Shown: positions 33,393 through 42,406 of the stretch, piece by piece
Position numbering within the stretch: the first letter of the stretch is position 1
Layout: the number at the start of each line of letters is the position of its first letter
Assembly: GCA_964370855.1 (NCBI GenBank)
Contig: CAYJMF010000009.1
Coordinates: 23,114 to 87,113 of the forward strand
Source: JAKLKS01 sp964370855
Lineage (GTDB): Bacteria > Planctomycetota > JAJSAM01 > JAKLKS01
DNA: 64,000 bases
Direction: 5' to 3'
Notes under the pieces: model-generated
Databases searched by the model: none
What the model was told of the DNA's origin: nothing
What the model saw: the letters and a program-made list of their open reading frames with translations, nothing else
Translations under genes and position numbers: made by a program

Positions 33393-36300
33393 GATTCGTC
33401 TGGCTGGCCGGTGTGCTGCTCCTCGGGATGGGCAGCGCGAGTGCCCGACCGGGAGAGGCTCGTGACGCTTCACGGGAAGCCACGTCCGCGGTGCGATCCC
33501 TCCCTGCTCACGAGGACCTCCCGCAGGAGCCCTACCGCGGGCACTTCGAGCGGAACCTCGGCCAGTCCGCGAAGGACGTGCGGTTCCTGGCACGGACCTC
33601 CGGCCTCCTGACCTTCATCCATGACGGCGGGGCGGCGTTCCTTCCCCTCGAGGTTGCGGGGAAGCGCGACGGCCGACTGGACCAGTTCCGGATGGAATTC
33701 GTCGGGGCCGGCCGGGACATCCGCTACTCCCCGGGCGGGGCGCTGCCGGGCAGGAGCCATTACCTGCTGGGGCGGGACCCGCTCGGGTGGATCACCGGAG
33801 TCCGCCAGCACGGGACCCTGGAGCAGGAGGGAGTCTGGCCCGGGGTCGATGTCCGCTGGCGCGTATCCGCCTCCGGCAGCCCGGCCTTCGACCTGATCGT
33901 CGCGCCGGGCGCGGATCCGGGGCGGATCCTCCTGGGATTCTCCGGAATGGCGGGAATGGAGGTCGAGGAGGGAGGGGAACTCCGTCTCTCCTCCGGACGG
34001 GGGGCGCTTCGCCTGTCCAGGCCGATCCTGTACCAGGTGGTCCGCGGCACCCGGATCCCGGTCTCCGGGCGTTTCACCGTTGCGGGACGGGACCGGGTCA
34101 CCCTCCGGGCGGGGGACTACGACCCGACCCTCCCGCTCGTCATCGATCCCGAGGTGCAGTACTCGAGCTACCTGGGCGGGACTGACGGGGAGACGATTGT
34201 CGGCAGCGGCATCCACCGGGCGAGCGACGGCTCCTGGTACCTGGCGGGCGATACGTCCTCGAGCAACTTCCCCGTCAGCGGTCCGTACCAGACGGACCAG
34301 CTGAACTGGGACCTGTTCGTGACCCGGTTCTCCGCCTCCGGCGCCACGCTCCTGTCTTCCACCTACCTCGGCGGGAACTACGAGGATCGCTTCGGGGGAC
34401 TGGCCGTCAACGGCGACGATGCCGCGATCGTCACGGGGTGGACCCTGTCCACCAACTTTCCCCTTCTCTCCGCCTATCAGGGGGCTCTGTCCTCGGGTTC
34501 CCAGGACGCGTTCGTGACCCGGTTGGCGCCCGACGGCGCCTCCCTCGAGTGGTCGACCTACTTCGGTGGATCGGATGTCGAGGAGGCGCATGCCGTCGTC
34601 GTGGACGGCGCGGACGACATCTACATCGCGGGGCGCACGAAGTCCTCGAACCTCCCCACGGCGTCGGCCTTCCAGGGCTCCCTTGCCGGCGGGTGGGACA
34701 TCTTCGTCAGCAAGTTCATCGCGTCCAGCGGGACGCTCGCCCATTCCGGGTACCTGGGAGGCAGCGGGACCGACGAACTGCGGGCCATGGCCGTGGACGG
34801 GGACGGCGGCGCCATGGTCGTGGGCGGCACCCTCTCCACGAACTTCCCCACCCAGGGGGCGCTCCAGCCCACCAAGGCCGCGGGGTACGACGGGATCCTG
34901 GCGAAGTTCACGCCATCGGGATCCGGTCTTTCCTTCTCGACGTACCTGGGAGGGAACGACTCGGAGGAAGTCATGTCCGTGGCCTTCGGCCCGGACGGCG
35001 CCGCCGTCGTCGTGGGATACACCTACTCGACGGACTTCCCCACGGTCAGCCCCTACCAGGCGGCCCGGGCGGGGACGGGTAGCATTTCGGATGCGTTCCT
35101 GGCCAAGGTCAAGGCCGACGGTTCCGGATTCGAGTACTCCACGTACTTCGGTGGAGCGGATGGAGAATTCACCTGGGCGTTGGCGGTGAACTTCGCCGGG
35201 GAAGCCGTCGTGCTCGGGACCACGAGTTCCACGGACCTGCCCCAGGTCGAGCCTGTCCAGGGGACCCTGGCCGGAGCATGGGACCTCTTCATCGCCCGCT
35301 TCAGCCAGGACGGGGCAGGCCTCGAGTTCTCGACCTACTTCGGAGGCTCCGCCAACGAGGCCGCCTACGGCCTGGATCTCGACGGCTCCGTCGCTCTTAT
35401 CGGAGGGCACACCATCTCCACCGACTTCCCGACGAAGAACCCCTACCAGGCGGCACGGGCGGGTTCGCAGACCGACGCGTTCACCGTCAGAATGGACGTC
35501 GGGCAGGGGCCCCCGCGGGCCCCCTCCAACCTCATGGCGGGCCTCGTCTCCCTGACCTCCGTCGAGCTCTCCTGGACCGACAACAGCGACGACGAGACCG
35601 GGTTCCGGGTGGAGCGGAGCACCGAGGGGGGCCCCTTCGAGGCCGTCGGGACCCTGGATACCGACGCGGTACTCCACACCGACGCCGGTCTCGCCGCCGA
35701 CACCGACTTCGCGTACAGGGTGATCGCCTTCAACGAGAAGGGGGACTCCCCTCCCTCGGCGGCGGCCCCGGTCTCCACTCCGCCGACCCCGGTCACCGCC
35801 CCGGAGGCCCCCTCGGGGCTCTCCGCGGAGGCCACGGGCCCCTACGAGGCCACGCTCTCGTGGACGGACAACAGCGCCAACGAGGACTTCTTCATCGTGG
35901 CCCGCAGCACCGACGGGACGTTCTTCACCACGCTCGCCACGCCCGCCCTCGGAGCCACTTCGTACCGGGACTCGACGGTGCTCCCCGATCGGACCTACTC
36001 CTACCTCGTGCGGGCGGCGAATCCCGTCGGGACCTCGGCCACGTCGAACCATGCCGCGGTCACCCTCCCGGGGACGGTGGGCATCGGCCTCGAGAAGGGG
36101 CTCCTGAAGGACAGTGCCAAGTTCGGGAAGGACAAGCTGGCCCTTACGGCCGTACTGACCTCGGAGGCGGGTGCACGTTTCGAGTCCATCGACCCCGTTG
36201 CGGGCGGCCTCCTCCTCCGGCTCGGCGGCTGGACGGGGACCCAGCTCCTGATGATCGCGCCCGGAGATCCTGCATGGAAAGTGAAGGAGAAGTCCTCCCT

Positions 36301-36505
36301 CTGGAAGTCGCCGAAGGGCTCCCTCACGAGGGCCAAGGTGAAGTGGGTCGCCAGCACTGGAACAGTGACCATCAAGATCTCCGGGATGAACCTGCCGGAG
36401 ACCATCGGAAATCCGATCGTCCTCTCCATCGGCGTGGACACCGACGGCGGGACGAGCACGGAGACGTGGATGCAGGTGAAGGCCTCCTGGAAGTTCGAGC
36501 AGTGA
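33389..36505 (+). CDS. Large secreted SBBP-repeat propeller protein with two FN3 domains
   Basis: 1038 residues. Signal peptide about 1-19. An N-terminal beta domain (about 45-245; FERNLGQSAKDVRFLAR, HYLLGRDPLGWITGVRQHG) is typical of the DUF7948 module that precedes SBBP repeats. Seven SBBP propeller units (about 255-700) carry the repeated S(T/S)(D/N)(F/L)P....(Y/L/F)Q phrase and YLGG/YFGG. Two fibronectin type III domains follow (about 705-790 and 802-890, each with LSWTDNS), then a ~145-residue C-terminal domain. Start GTG at 33389 with AGGAGG upstream. Likely an outer-surface or released protein; C-terminal region might be a sorting signal. Confidence 0.88.
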   Translation: MRFVWLAGVLLLGMGSASARPGEARDASREATSAVRSLPAHEDLPQEPYRGHFERNLGQSAKDVRFLARTSGLLTFIHDGGAAFLPLEVAGKRDGRLDQFRMEFVGAGRDIRYSPGGALPGRSHYLLGRDPLGWITGVRQHGTLEQEGVWPGVDVRWRVSASGSPAFDLIVAPGADPGRILLGFSGMAGMEVEEGGELRLSSGRGALRLSRPILYQVVRGTRIPVSGRFTVAGRDRVTLRAGDYDPTLPLVIDPEVQYSSYLGGTDGETIVGSGIHRASDGSWYLAGDTSSSNFPVSGPYQTDQLNWDLFVTRFSASGATLLSSTYLGGNYEDRFGGLAVNGDDAAIVTGWTLSTNFPLLSAYQGALSSGSQDAFVTRLAPDGASLEWSTYFGGSDVEEAHAVVVDGADDIYIAGRTKSSNLPTASAFQGSLAGGWDIFVSKFIASSGTLAHSGYLGGSGTDELRAMAVDGDGGAMVVGGTLSTNFPTQGALQPTKAAGYDGILAKFTPSGSGLSFSTYLGGNDSEEVMSVAFGPDGAAVVVGYTYSTDFPTVSPYQAARAGTGSISDAFLAKVKADGSGFEYSTYFGGADGEFTWALAVNFAGEAVVLGTTSSTDLPQVEPVQGTLAGAWDLFIARFSQDGAGLEFSTYFGGSANEAAYGLDLDGSVALIGGHTISTDFPTKNPYQAARAGSQTDAFTVRMDVGQGPPRAPSNLMAGLVSLTSVELSWTDNSDDETGFRVERSTEGGPFEAVGTLDTDAVLHTDAGLAADTDFAYRVIAFNEKGDSPPSAAAPVSTPPTPVTAPEAPSGLSAEATGPYEATLSWTDNSANEDFFIVARSTDGTFFTTLATPALGATSYRDSTVLPDRTYSYLVRAANPVGTSATSNHAAVTLPGTVGIGLEKGLLKDSAKFGKDKLALTAVLTSEAGARFESIDPVAGGLLLRLGGWTGTQLLMIAPGDPAWKVKEKSSLWKSPKGSLTRAKVKWVASTGTVTIKISGMNLPETIGNPIVLSIGVDTDGGTSTETWMQVKASWKFEQ

Positions 36506-36649
36506 CGGTGAGGCCCACGGAGAGGAACCAGTATCAAGACTGTCAAAGGTGGGGCTTCAGGGACCCGGGCGGGTTGCACGCAGGGTGCCAACTTCCCACC
36601 GGCCCCTCCGGGTAGTGATCGGCGTGAAGCCCCGGCGGCGCCTCCGTCC

Positions 36650-37324
36650 TCAGGGCTTGAAGAACGTGTCCCACAGCACGTCGAACAGGTCCGGCCCCCG
36701 GCGCCGCCGCCCGAAGGAGAGGCCGAAGCCGAGCCCGCCGGAGGAGCGCGAGCCCGAGGGCTCGATGGGGAAGTCGAGGGCCGGCCGCTTCTCCGGCTTC
36801 TTCCGCTCCATCGCCCGCGTCGGCTCCGGCGCCCCGATGGCGTCCAGCCCCCGCGTGCGGGCCACGAACTTGAGCTGACCGAGCTCCCCCCCGTCGCACC
36901 AGTCCCCGTGGGCCGGGCAGCGGTCCACGAGCACCAGGGGCTTCCGGGCGAGCGCCACCCGCGCCATCCCCCCGTCGCAGACCGGGCAGCGCGCGTAGCG
37001 GACCGGCTCCATCCCCCCGTGGGCCGGCCCCTGATCCCCCTCCCCGGGGGCCGGGGGCCGCTTCGCCGCCGTCCGGATCGCCTCCTCGAGCTTCCCCATC
37101 CCGAACCAGACCCCGTGGCAGACCATGCAGAGGTCGGCCCGGTGCCCCTCGTGCTCGAGCCCGTGGAGCCCCGGCTTCTTCGGGCAGCGCGGGCACTTGA
37201 GGGTCGAGGGGAGGAGCTTCCCGGCGATCCCGTCCACGAAGGCCGTCGCCCCGCAGAACTTGCAGGCCCCCGTGGGGGGCACCGAGGCGCCGCAGTTGGG
37301 GCACTTCACCTTGTTGGCGGACAT
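36650..37324 (-). CDS. Zinc-ribbon protein, function unknown
   Basis: 224 residues. Four CxxC-type knuckles in the first 70 residues (Cys8/11, 21/24, 44/47, 66/69) and two more near 115 (CPVC) and 135-145 (CPAHGDWC), with the DRCP.HG.WCDGGEL phrase of TFIIB-like zinc-finger (zf-TFIIB) proteins. The C-terminal 60 residues are basic and Gly/Ser-rich. No catalytic motif. The ATG at 37324 follows a TACCCT box by 7 bases without a ribosome binding site, i.e. leaderless. Family A palindrome 3 begins 22 bases upstream. Confidence 0.78.
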   Translation of the reverse strand: MSANKVKCPNCGASVPPTGACKFCGATAFVDGIAGKLLPSTLKCPRCPKKPGLHGLEHEGHRADLCMVCHGVWFGMGKLEEAIRTAAKRPPAPGEGDQGPAHGGMEPVRYARCPVCDGGMARVALARKPLVLVDRCPAHGDWCDGGELGQLKFVARTRGLDAIGAPEPTRAMERKKPEKRPALDFPIEPSGSRSSGGLGFGLSFGRRRRGPDLFDVLWDTFFKP

Positions 37325-37331
37325 GGGGAAG

Positions 37332-37337
37332 AGGGTA
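37332..37337 (-). promoter_or_regulatory. -10 box TACCCT, leaderless arrangement
   Basis: Minus strand TACCCT, then 7 bases, then ATG at 37324. The -35 position would fall inside the family A palindrome arm. Confidence 0.45.
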
Positions 37338-37345
37338 CCGAGGAA

Positions 37346-37449
37346 AGGCGGGGACGTTCTCAAGTTATAAAGTTGTTCAGCCACCCCTTCCTGCGGAACC
37401 GGGGGGCTCTTCGCCTGAACAACTTTATAACTTGAGAACGTCCCCGCCT
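37346..37449. repeat. Family A palindromic element, copy 3 (variant)
   Basis: Perfect 35-bp inverted repeat (37346-37380, 37415-37449), loop 34 bases. Arms start AGGCGGGGACGTTCTCAAGT and continue TATAAAGTTGTTCAG. Outer GGGACGTTC core as in copies 1 and 2, inner A+T-rich part different. It separates two divergent genes and its right end lies 9 bases before the moaC -10 box. Confidence 0.8.
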
Positions 37450-37458
37450 CTCCCCCGG

Positions 37459-37464
37459 TAGGAT
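37459..37464 (+). promoter_or_regulatory. -10 box TAGGAT of moaC operon
   Basis: GGTAGGATCC, 34 bases before the moaC ATG, which has its own GGGAGG. The preceding CTCTCCCCCGGTA is identical to the sequence around the box at 44761, after another family A element. Confidence 0.45.
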
Positions 37465-37498
37465 CCCCGGATTCGGTGTCGCACGACCGGGAGGTTCC

Positions 37499-37972
37499 AT
37501 GGCCGCGAAGCTCAGCCACCTCGACGCCGGCGGGAAGGCCCGCATGGTGGACGTCGGCGGGAAGCCCGTCACGGATCGCCGCGCCGTGGCCGAGGCCTTC
37601 GTCCGCATGGACGCCCCCACCCTCCGCCTCGTCCGCGCCGGCGGGGGCCGCAAGGGGGACGTGCTGGCCACCGCCCGCATCGCCGGCATCCAGGGGGCCA
37701 AGCGCACCGCCGACCTCGTCCCCCTCTGCCACCCCGTCGTCCTCGTGGACGTGGACGTGGACCCCGTCCCCGTGAAGGGGGGGGTCCGCATCCGCTGCGC
37801 CGCGCGGGCGCTCGACCGCACCGGGGTCGAGATGGAGGCCATGACCGGGGCGGCGGTGGCGGCCCTCACGGTCTACGACATGGTCAAGGGCTCCGACCGC
37901 TCCGCCCGCATCGAGTCGGTGCGCCTGCGGGAGAAGTCCGGCGGCCGCTCCGGGAAGTGGAGGGGACGGTGA
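37499..37972 (+). CDS. moaC: Cyclic pyranopterin monophosphate synthase
   Basis: 157 residues. It converts 3',8-cyclo-GTP to cyclic pyranopterin monophosphate in molybdenum cofactor synthesis. Diagnostic segments: SHLDAGGKARMVDVGGKP, VLATARIAGIQGAKRTADLVPLCHP (active-site Lys and His), TGVEMEAMTGAAVAALTVYDM, and KSGG near the end. Good ribosome binding site. No moaA is in the window. Overlaps mogA. Confidence 0.95.
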   Translation: MAAKLSHLDAGGKARMVDVGGKPVTDRRAVAEAFVRMDAPTLRLVRAGGGRKGDVLATARIAGIQGAKRTADLVPLCHPVVLVDVDVDPVPVKGGVRIRCAARALDRTGVEMEAMTGAAVAALTVYDMVKGSDRSARIESVRLREKSGGRSGKWRGR

Positions 37973-38472
37973 AGGTCGCCCTCCTGACCGTCTCCGACCG
38001 CGCCTCCCGGGGCGAGAGGGCCGACGCGTCGGGCCCCGCGCTCCGGGCCGCCGTCGAGGCCCGCGGCGACGAAGTCGTCGCCGCCGAGGTCGTCCCCGAC
38101 GAGCGGGAGGCGGTGGCGGCGGCGCTGCGGTCGCTGGGGGGGAGGGCCGACCTCGTGCTCACCACCGGGGGCACCGGCCTCTCTCCGAGGGATCGGACCC
38201 CGGAGGCGACCCGGGACGTGGTGGAGCGGGAGATCCCCGGGTTCCCCGAGGAGATCCGCCGCCGCTCCGCGGCCAGGGACCCCCGCGGGCTCCTCAGCCG
38301 CGCCGTGGCCGGCATCCTCCCCGGCGGCGCCCTCGTGCTCAACCTCCCCGGGAGCCCCGGCGGGGCCGTGGAGTGCTACGGCTTCGTCGCCGACGCCCTC
38401 TCCCACGCGGTGCAGGTCGCCCGCGGGAGGCAGGGGGACTGCGGCGGCGGCTTCTCCGGAAAGGACGGGTAG
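37969..38472 (+). CDS. mogA: Molybdenum cofactor protein MogA/MoaB (molybdopterin adenylyltransferase type)
   Basis: 167 residues. MoCF-binding domain with TVSDRASRGE at the N-terminus, TTGGTGLSPRDRTPEAT (ATP/molybdopterin site) and LPGSPGGAVEC. It adenylates molybdopterin before metal insertion; MoaB and MogA cannot be separated by eye. GTG at 37969 overlaps the moaC stop and has GGAGGGG; a GTG four codons earlier is an alternative. asd follows after 4 bases. Confidence 0.9.
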   Translation: MKVALLTVSDRASRGERADASGPALRAAVEARGDEVVAAEVVPDEREAVAAALRSLGGRADLVLTTGGTGLSPRDRTPEATRDVVEREIPGFPEEIRRRSAARDPRGLLSRAVAGILPGGALVLNLPGSPGGAVECYGFVADALSHAVQVARGRQGDCGGGFSGKDG

Positions 38473-38476
38473 CGCC

Positions 38477-39499
38477 ATGGCGGCCGGTCGCGGTTACGTC
38501 GTCGCCGTCGCCGGGGCCACGGGGGCCGTGGGCCGGGAGATGCTCGCCGTCCTCGAGCAGAGGAAGTTCCCCGTCCGTGAGCTGCGGGCGCTGGCCTCGG
38601 AGCGGTCCGTCGGGAAGAGGCTCCCCTTCCGGGGCGGCGAGGTCGCGGTCACGCTCCTCGACGAGAATGCCTTCGCCGGCGTGGACCTCGCCCTCTTCTC
38701 CGCCGGCGGCGCCCTCAGCAGGCGCTTCGCCCCGGCGGCGGTCAAGGCGGGGGCCGTCGTCGTGGACAACTCCAGCGCCTTCCGCATGCAGCCCGGCGTC
38801 CCGCTGGTCGTGCCCGAGATCAACCCCGGCGCGCTCGCGGCCCACGAGGGGATCATCGCCAACCCCAACTGCTCCACCATCCTCTTCCTCATGGCCGTCG
38901 CCCCCCTCCACCGCGTCGTCCCCGTGGAGCGGGCCGTCGTCTGCTCCTACCAGGCCGTGAGCGGGAGCGGGGAGAAGGGCATGGCGGAGCTCCGCGGCCA
39001 GGTCGCCGCCATGGCCGCGGGGAGGGAGCCCGTCGCCTCCCTCTACCCCTATCCCATCGCCGGCAACGTGCTCCCCTTCGTGGAGCGCATCCTCGAGGGG
39101 GGCCACACCCCGGAGGAGCTGAAGCTCCACAACGAGACCACGAAGATCCTCGGCGACGAGCGGCCGCGGGTCACGGCCACCTGCGTCCGCGTCCCCGTGG
39201 AGCGGGCCCACGCCGAGGCCGTGCACCTCGACCTCGCGGGGAGGCTCACCGCCGACGAGGCCCGGGAGATCCTCTCCCGCGCCCCCGGCGTGCGCGTCGT
39301 GGACGACCCCGCGGCGAACCGCTTCCCCACCCCGCGGGAGGCGGCCGGGGGGGACGACGTCCTCGTGGGGAGGATCCGGGAGGACCTCGCCTTCCCCTCG
39401 GGGCTGGCGCTCTTCTGCGCCATGGACCAGCTGCGCAAGGGAGCGGCCCTCAACGCCGTCCAGATCGCGGAAGAGTTGATCCGGAGGTCGCTCCTGTAG
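38477..39499 (+). CDS. asd: Aspartate-semialdehyde dehydrogenase
   Basis: 340 residues, typical. NADP-dependent reduction of aspartyl phosphate, a step to lysine, diaminopimelate, methionine and threonine. N-terminal VAGATGAVG nucleotide loop, active-site Cys132 in NPNCSTI, QAVSGSGEKG and the His-containing ERAHAEAVHLDL near 240. Four bases after mogA; 29 bases before accB. Confidence 0.95.
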   Translation: MAAGRGYVVAVAGATGAVGREMLAVLEQRKFPVRELRALASERSVGKRLPFRGGEVAVTLLDENAFAGVDLALFSAGGALSRRFAPAAVKAGAVVVDNSSAFRMQPGVPLVVPEINPGALAAHEGIIANPNCSTILFLMAVAPLHRVVPVERAVVCSYQAVSGSGEKGMAELRGQVAAMAAGREPVASLYPYPIAGNVLPFVERILEGGHTPEELKLHNETTKILGDERPRVTATCVRVPVERAHAEAVHLDLAGRLTADEAREILSRAPGVRVVDDPAANRFPTPREAAGGDDVLVGRIREDLAFPSGLALFCAMDQLRKGAALNAVQIAEELIRRSLL

Positions 39500-39528
39500 T
39501 CTCATCGTCGGACAGGAAGGAGGCAGGC

Positions 39529-40053
39529 ATGGCGGAAGACGAGGGCAGGGAGGCGCACCCCCGCACCCACACCCCGGAGGGGAGGCTCGACCTCCGGGAC
39601 GTCAAGCGGCTCGTGAACCTCATGGACCGCCACGGCCTCTCCGAGGTGGAGCTGGAGGATTCCGGGCGGCGGGTCCGGCTGCGGAAGGGGGGGGGCGCCG
39701 AGGTCCACTCCTACGTGCCGGCCCACCCCGTGCCCACCGCCGCCGCGGCCGCGGCGGCCGCGGCGGAGGCCGCCGCGGCGGCGGCCCCCGTGACCGCGCC
39801 GCTCGGCGTGGAGATCCGCTCCCCCATGGTGGGAACCTTCTACCGCGCCTCGAGCCCCGAGGCGGCCCCCTTCGTCGAGGTGGGGGACGTCATCCACAAG
39901 GACTCCGTGGTCTGCATCGTCGAGGCCATGAAGGTCATGAACGAGATCAAGTCCGAGGTGGAGGGGGAGATCCTCGCCGTCCTCGCCCAGAACGGGGAGG
40001 CCGTGGAGTTCGACCAGCCCCTATTCCTCGTCCGGCCGGCGGGCCAGGGCTAG
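39529..40053 (+). CDS. accB: Biotin carboxyl carrier protein of acetyl-CoA carboxylase
   Basis: 174 residues. An N-terminal ~60-residue part (DVKRLVNLMDRHGLSEVEL) is followed by an Ala-rich flexible linker (about 70-90) and the biotinyl domain with PMVGTFYRASSP and the biotinylated Lys135 in EAMKVMN. It carries CO2 between AccC and the transferase. Start ATG with AGGAGG upstream. Paired with accC. Confidence 0.96.
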   Translation: MAEDEGREAHPRTHTPEGRLDLRDVKRLVNLMDRHGLSEVELEDSGRRVRLRKGGGAEVHSYVPAHPVPTAAAAAAAAAEAAAAAAPVTAPLGVEIRSPMVGTFYRASSPEAAPFVEVGDVIHKDSVVCIVEAMKVMNEIKSEVEGEILAVLAQNGEAVEFDQPLFLVRPAGQG

Positions 40054-40065
40054 CCCCGGGGCGCC

Positions 40066-41412
40066 GTGTTCCGACGAATCCTGATCGCCAACAGGGGGGA
40101 GATCGCCCTCCGGATCCTCCGGGCATGCCGGGAGCTCGGGATCCAGACCGTGGCCGTCTACTCCAAGGCGGATTCCCAGTCCTTCCACCTGCGCCACGCC
40201 GACGAGACCATCTGCATCGGCCCCGCCGCGAGCGCGAAGTCCTACCTCTCCATCCCCAACATCATGAGCGCGGCGGAGATCGCCGACGTGGACGCCATCC
40301 ACCCGGGCTTCGGGTTCCTCTCCGAGAACGCCCACTTCGCCGAGGTCTGCCGCGACTCCAACATCGTGTTCATCGGCCCCCCCGTGGAGGCCATCGCGAA
40401 CATGGGGGACAAGGCGAAGGCCCGGGAGATCGCCCGCAAGGCCGGCGTCCCGACGGTGCCCGGCACCGAGGGCACGGTGGAGGACGATGACGAGGCCGTG
40501 GAGATCGCCCGGGGCATCGGCTACCCGGTGCTGGTGAAGGCCAAGGCCGGGGGCGGCGGCAAGGGCATGCGCGTGGCCCACAACGACATGTCCCTCCTGA
40601 ACGCGCTCCAGGGGGCGAGGGCCGAGGCCCTGGCCGCCTTCGGGGACGCCGGCGTCTACCTCGAGAAGTACCTCGACCGGCCGCGCCACGTGGAGGTGCA
40701 GATCCTGGCCGACGAGAAGGGCAACGTGCTCCACCTCGGCGAGCGGGACTGCTCCATGCAGCGGCGCCACCAGAAGGTGGTGGAGGAGAGCCCCTCGCCG
40801 CTGCTCCCGAAGGACGTGCGCAAGAAGATCACCCGCGCCGCGGTCAAGCTGATGAAGACCGCGAAGTACGTGAACGCCGGCACCGTCGAGTTCCTCCTCG
40901 ACCGGGACAACTCCTTCTACTTCATCGAGGTGAACGCCCGCATCCAGGTGGAGCACCCGGTGACGGAGATGGTCACGGGCATCGACCTCGTGAAGGAGCA
41001 GATCCGCATCGCCGCCGGCGAGCCCCTCGGGTACGGCCAGGACGACGTGCGCTTCAAGGGGTGCGCCATCGAGGTCCGCATCAACGCCGAGGACCCGGAC
41101 CACGACTTCCGGCCCTCCCCCGGCGTCGTGACCTCCTGGTGCCCTCCCGGGGGGCCCGGCGTCCGCGTGGACTCCCACGTCTACCCCGGCTACCGGATCC
41201 CGCCGAACTACGATTCCATGATCGGCAAGCTCATCGTCCACCGCCCGACCCGGCGGGAGGCCATCGAGGCCATGAAGCTCTGCCTCGACGAGTTCATCGT
41301 CGAGGGCGTCAACACGACCATCCCGCTCCACCAGAGGATCTTCCGGCACGGCGGCTTCGTGGCGGGGCACTATGACACGGGCCTCGTCGAGGACATCGTC
41401 GCGCGGCGGTAG
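40066..41412 (+). CDS. accC: Biotin carboxylase of acetyl-CoA carboxylase
   Basis: 448 residues, the size of stand-alone AccC. ATP-grasp fold: N-terminal ILIANRGEIALRI, Gly-rich ATP loop AGGGGKGMRVA, RHVEVQILAD, and catalytic EVNARIQVEHPVTE. It carboxylates the biotin on AccB in fatty acid synthesis. GTG start 12 bases after accB. accA and accD are not in the window. Confidence 0.97.
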   Translation: MFRRILIANRGEIALRILRACRELGIQTVAVYSKADSQSFHLRHADETICIGPAASAKSYLSIPNIMSAAEIADVDAIHPGFGFLSENAHFAEVCRDSNIVFIGPPVEAIANMGDKAKAREIARKAGVPTVPGTEGTVEDDDEAVEIARGIGYPVLVKAKAGGGGKGMRVAHNDMSLLNALQGARAEALAAFGDAGVYLEKYLDRPRHVEVQILADEKGNVLHLGERDCSMQRRHQKVVEESPSPLLPKDVRKKITRAAVKLMKTAKYVNAGTVEFLLDRDNSFYFIEVNARIQVEHPVTEMVTGIDLVKEQIRIAAGEPLGYGQDDVRFKGCAIEVRINAEDPDHDFRPSPGVVTSWCPPGGPGVRVDSHVYPGYRIPPNYDSMIGKLIVHRPTRREAIEAMKLCLDEFIVEGVNTTIPLHQRIFRHGGFVAGHYDTGLVEDIVARR

Positions 41413-41448
41413 GAAGCGCGGGGGTTCGCGGTCGCGGGAGGTTCGGTC

Positions 41449-42393
41449 ATGGCGCGGGCGGTGGTGACGGGCGGCGCGGGCTTCATCGGGAGCCACCTCT
41501 GCGATCGGCTGCTGGCCGACGGCTGGACCGTCGTCGCCGTGGACAACTTCATCACCGGGGACCGGCGCAACCTCGAGGAGGCGCTGGCGGACCCCCGCTT
41601 CTCGCTCGTGGAGCACGACGTCTCCCGGCCCGTCGTCGTGGACGGCCCCGTGGACGCCGTCTTCCACCTCGCCTCCCCGGCGAGCCCCGTGGACTACCTC
41701 TCCCACCCGATCCAGACGCTGAAGGTCGGCTCGCTCGGCACCCACAACACGCTGGGCCTCGCCAAGGCCAAGGGGGCGATCTACTTCCTCGCCTCGACCT
41801 CGGAGGTGTACGGGGACCCGCTCCAGCACCCGCAGAGGGAGGACTACTGGGGCAACGTCAACCCCATCGGGCCCCGCGGGGTCTACGACGAGGCGAAGCG
41901 CTTCGGCGAGGCCATGGCCATGGCCTACCACCGCACCCACGGCGTCCCCGTGCGCCTCGGGAGGTTCTTCAACACCTATGGGCCCCGCATGCGCCTGGGC
42001 GACGGGCGGGTGGTGCCGGCCTTCCTCGAGCAGGCGCTCCGGGGGAGCCCGCTCACCGTCCACGGGGACGGGGAGCAGACCCGCTCCTTCTGCTACGTGG
42101 ACGACCTCGTGGAGGGCATCGTCCGGCTCGTCGCCTCCGCGGAGAACGACCCCGTGAACCTGGGCAACCCCCGGGAGATGACGATCCTCGAGTTCGCGCG
42201 GAAGATCCTCGACGCCACGGGCAGCGGGAGCGCCCTCGTGCACGTGGAGAAGATGACCGACGATCCCCGGGTCCGGCGGCCCGACATCGGCAAGGCGCGG
42301 CGGCTCCTCGGCTGGGAGCCGAAGGTGCCCCTCGAGGAGGGGCTCCTGCCGACGGTGGCGTACTTCAGGAGACGGGTGGCGGAAACCGCCTGA
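41449..42393 (+). CDS. UDP-glucuronate decarboxylase (UDP-xylose synthase)
   Basis: 314 residues, extended SDR. NAD loop GGAGFIGSHL, the Tyr146/Lys150 pair in YDEAK, and UXS-specific HLASPASPVDY, STSEVYGDPLQHPQ and NTYGPRM. It decarboxylates UDP-glucuronate to UDP-xylose. GGGAGG precedes the ATG. First gene of the sugar cluster, 36 bases after accC, so possibly co-transcribed with it. Confidence 0.92.
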   Translation: MARAVVTGGAGFIGSHLCDRLLADGWTVVAVDNFITGDRRNLEEALADPRFSLVEHDVSRPVVVDGPVDAVFHLASPASPVDYLSHPIQTLKVGSLGTHNTLGLAKAKGAIYFLASTSEVYGDPLQHPQREDYWGNVNPIGPRGVYDEAKRFGEAMAMAYHRTHGVPVRLGRFFNTYGPRMRLGDGRVVPAFLEQALRGSPLTVHGDGEQTRSFCYVDDLVEGIVRLVASAENDPVNLGNPREMTILEFARKILDATGSGSALVHVEKMTDDPRVRRPDIGKARRLLGWEPKVPLEEGLLPTVAYFRRRVAETA

Positions 42394-42406
42394 CCCGACG
42401 GAGACC

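Noticed and set aside
36506..36649. Possible small gene after the SBBP protein
   Set aside because: 144 bases with no start plus ribosome binding site and no coherent translation.
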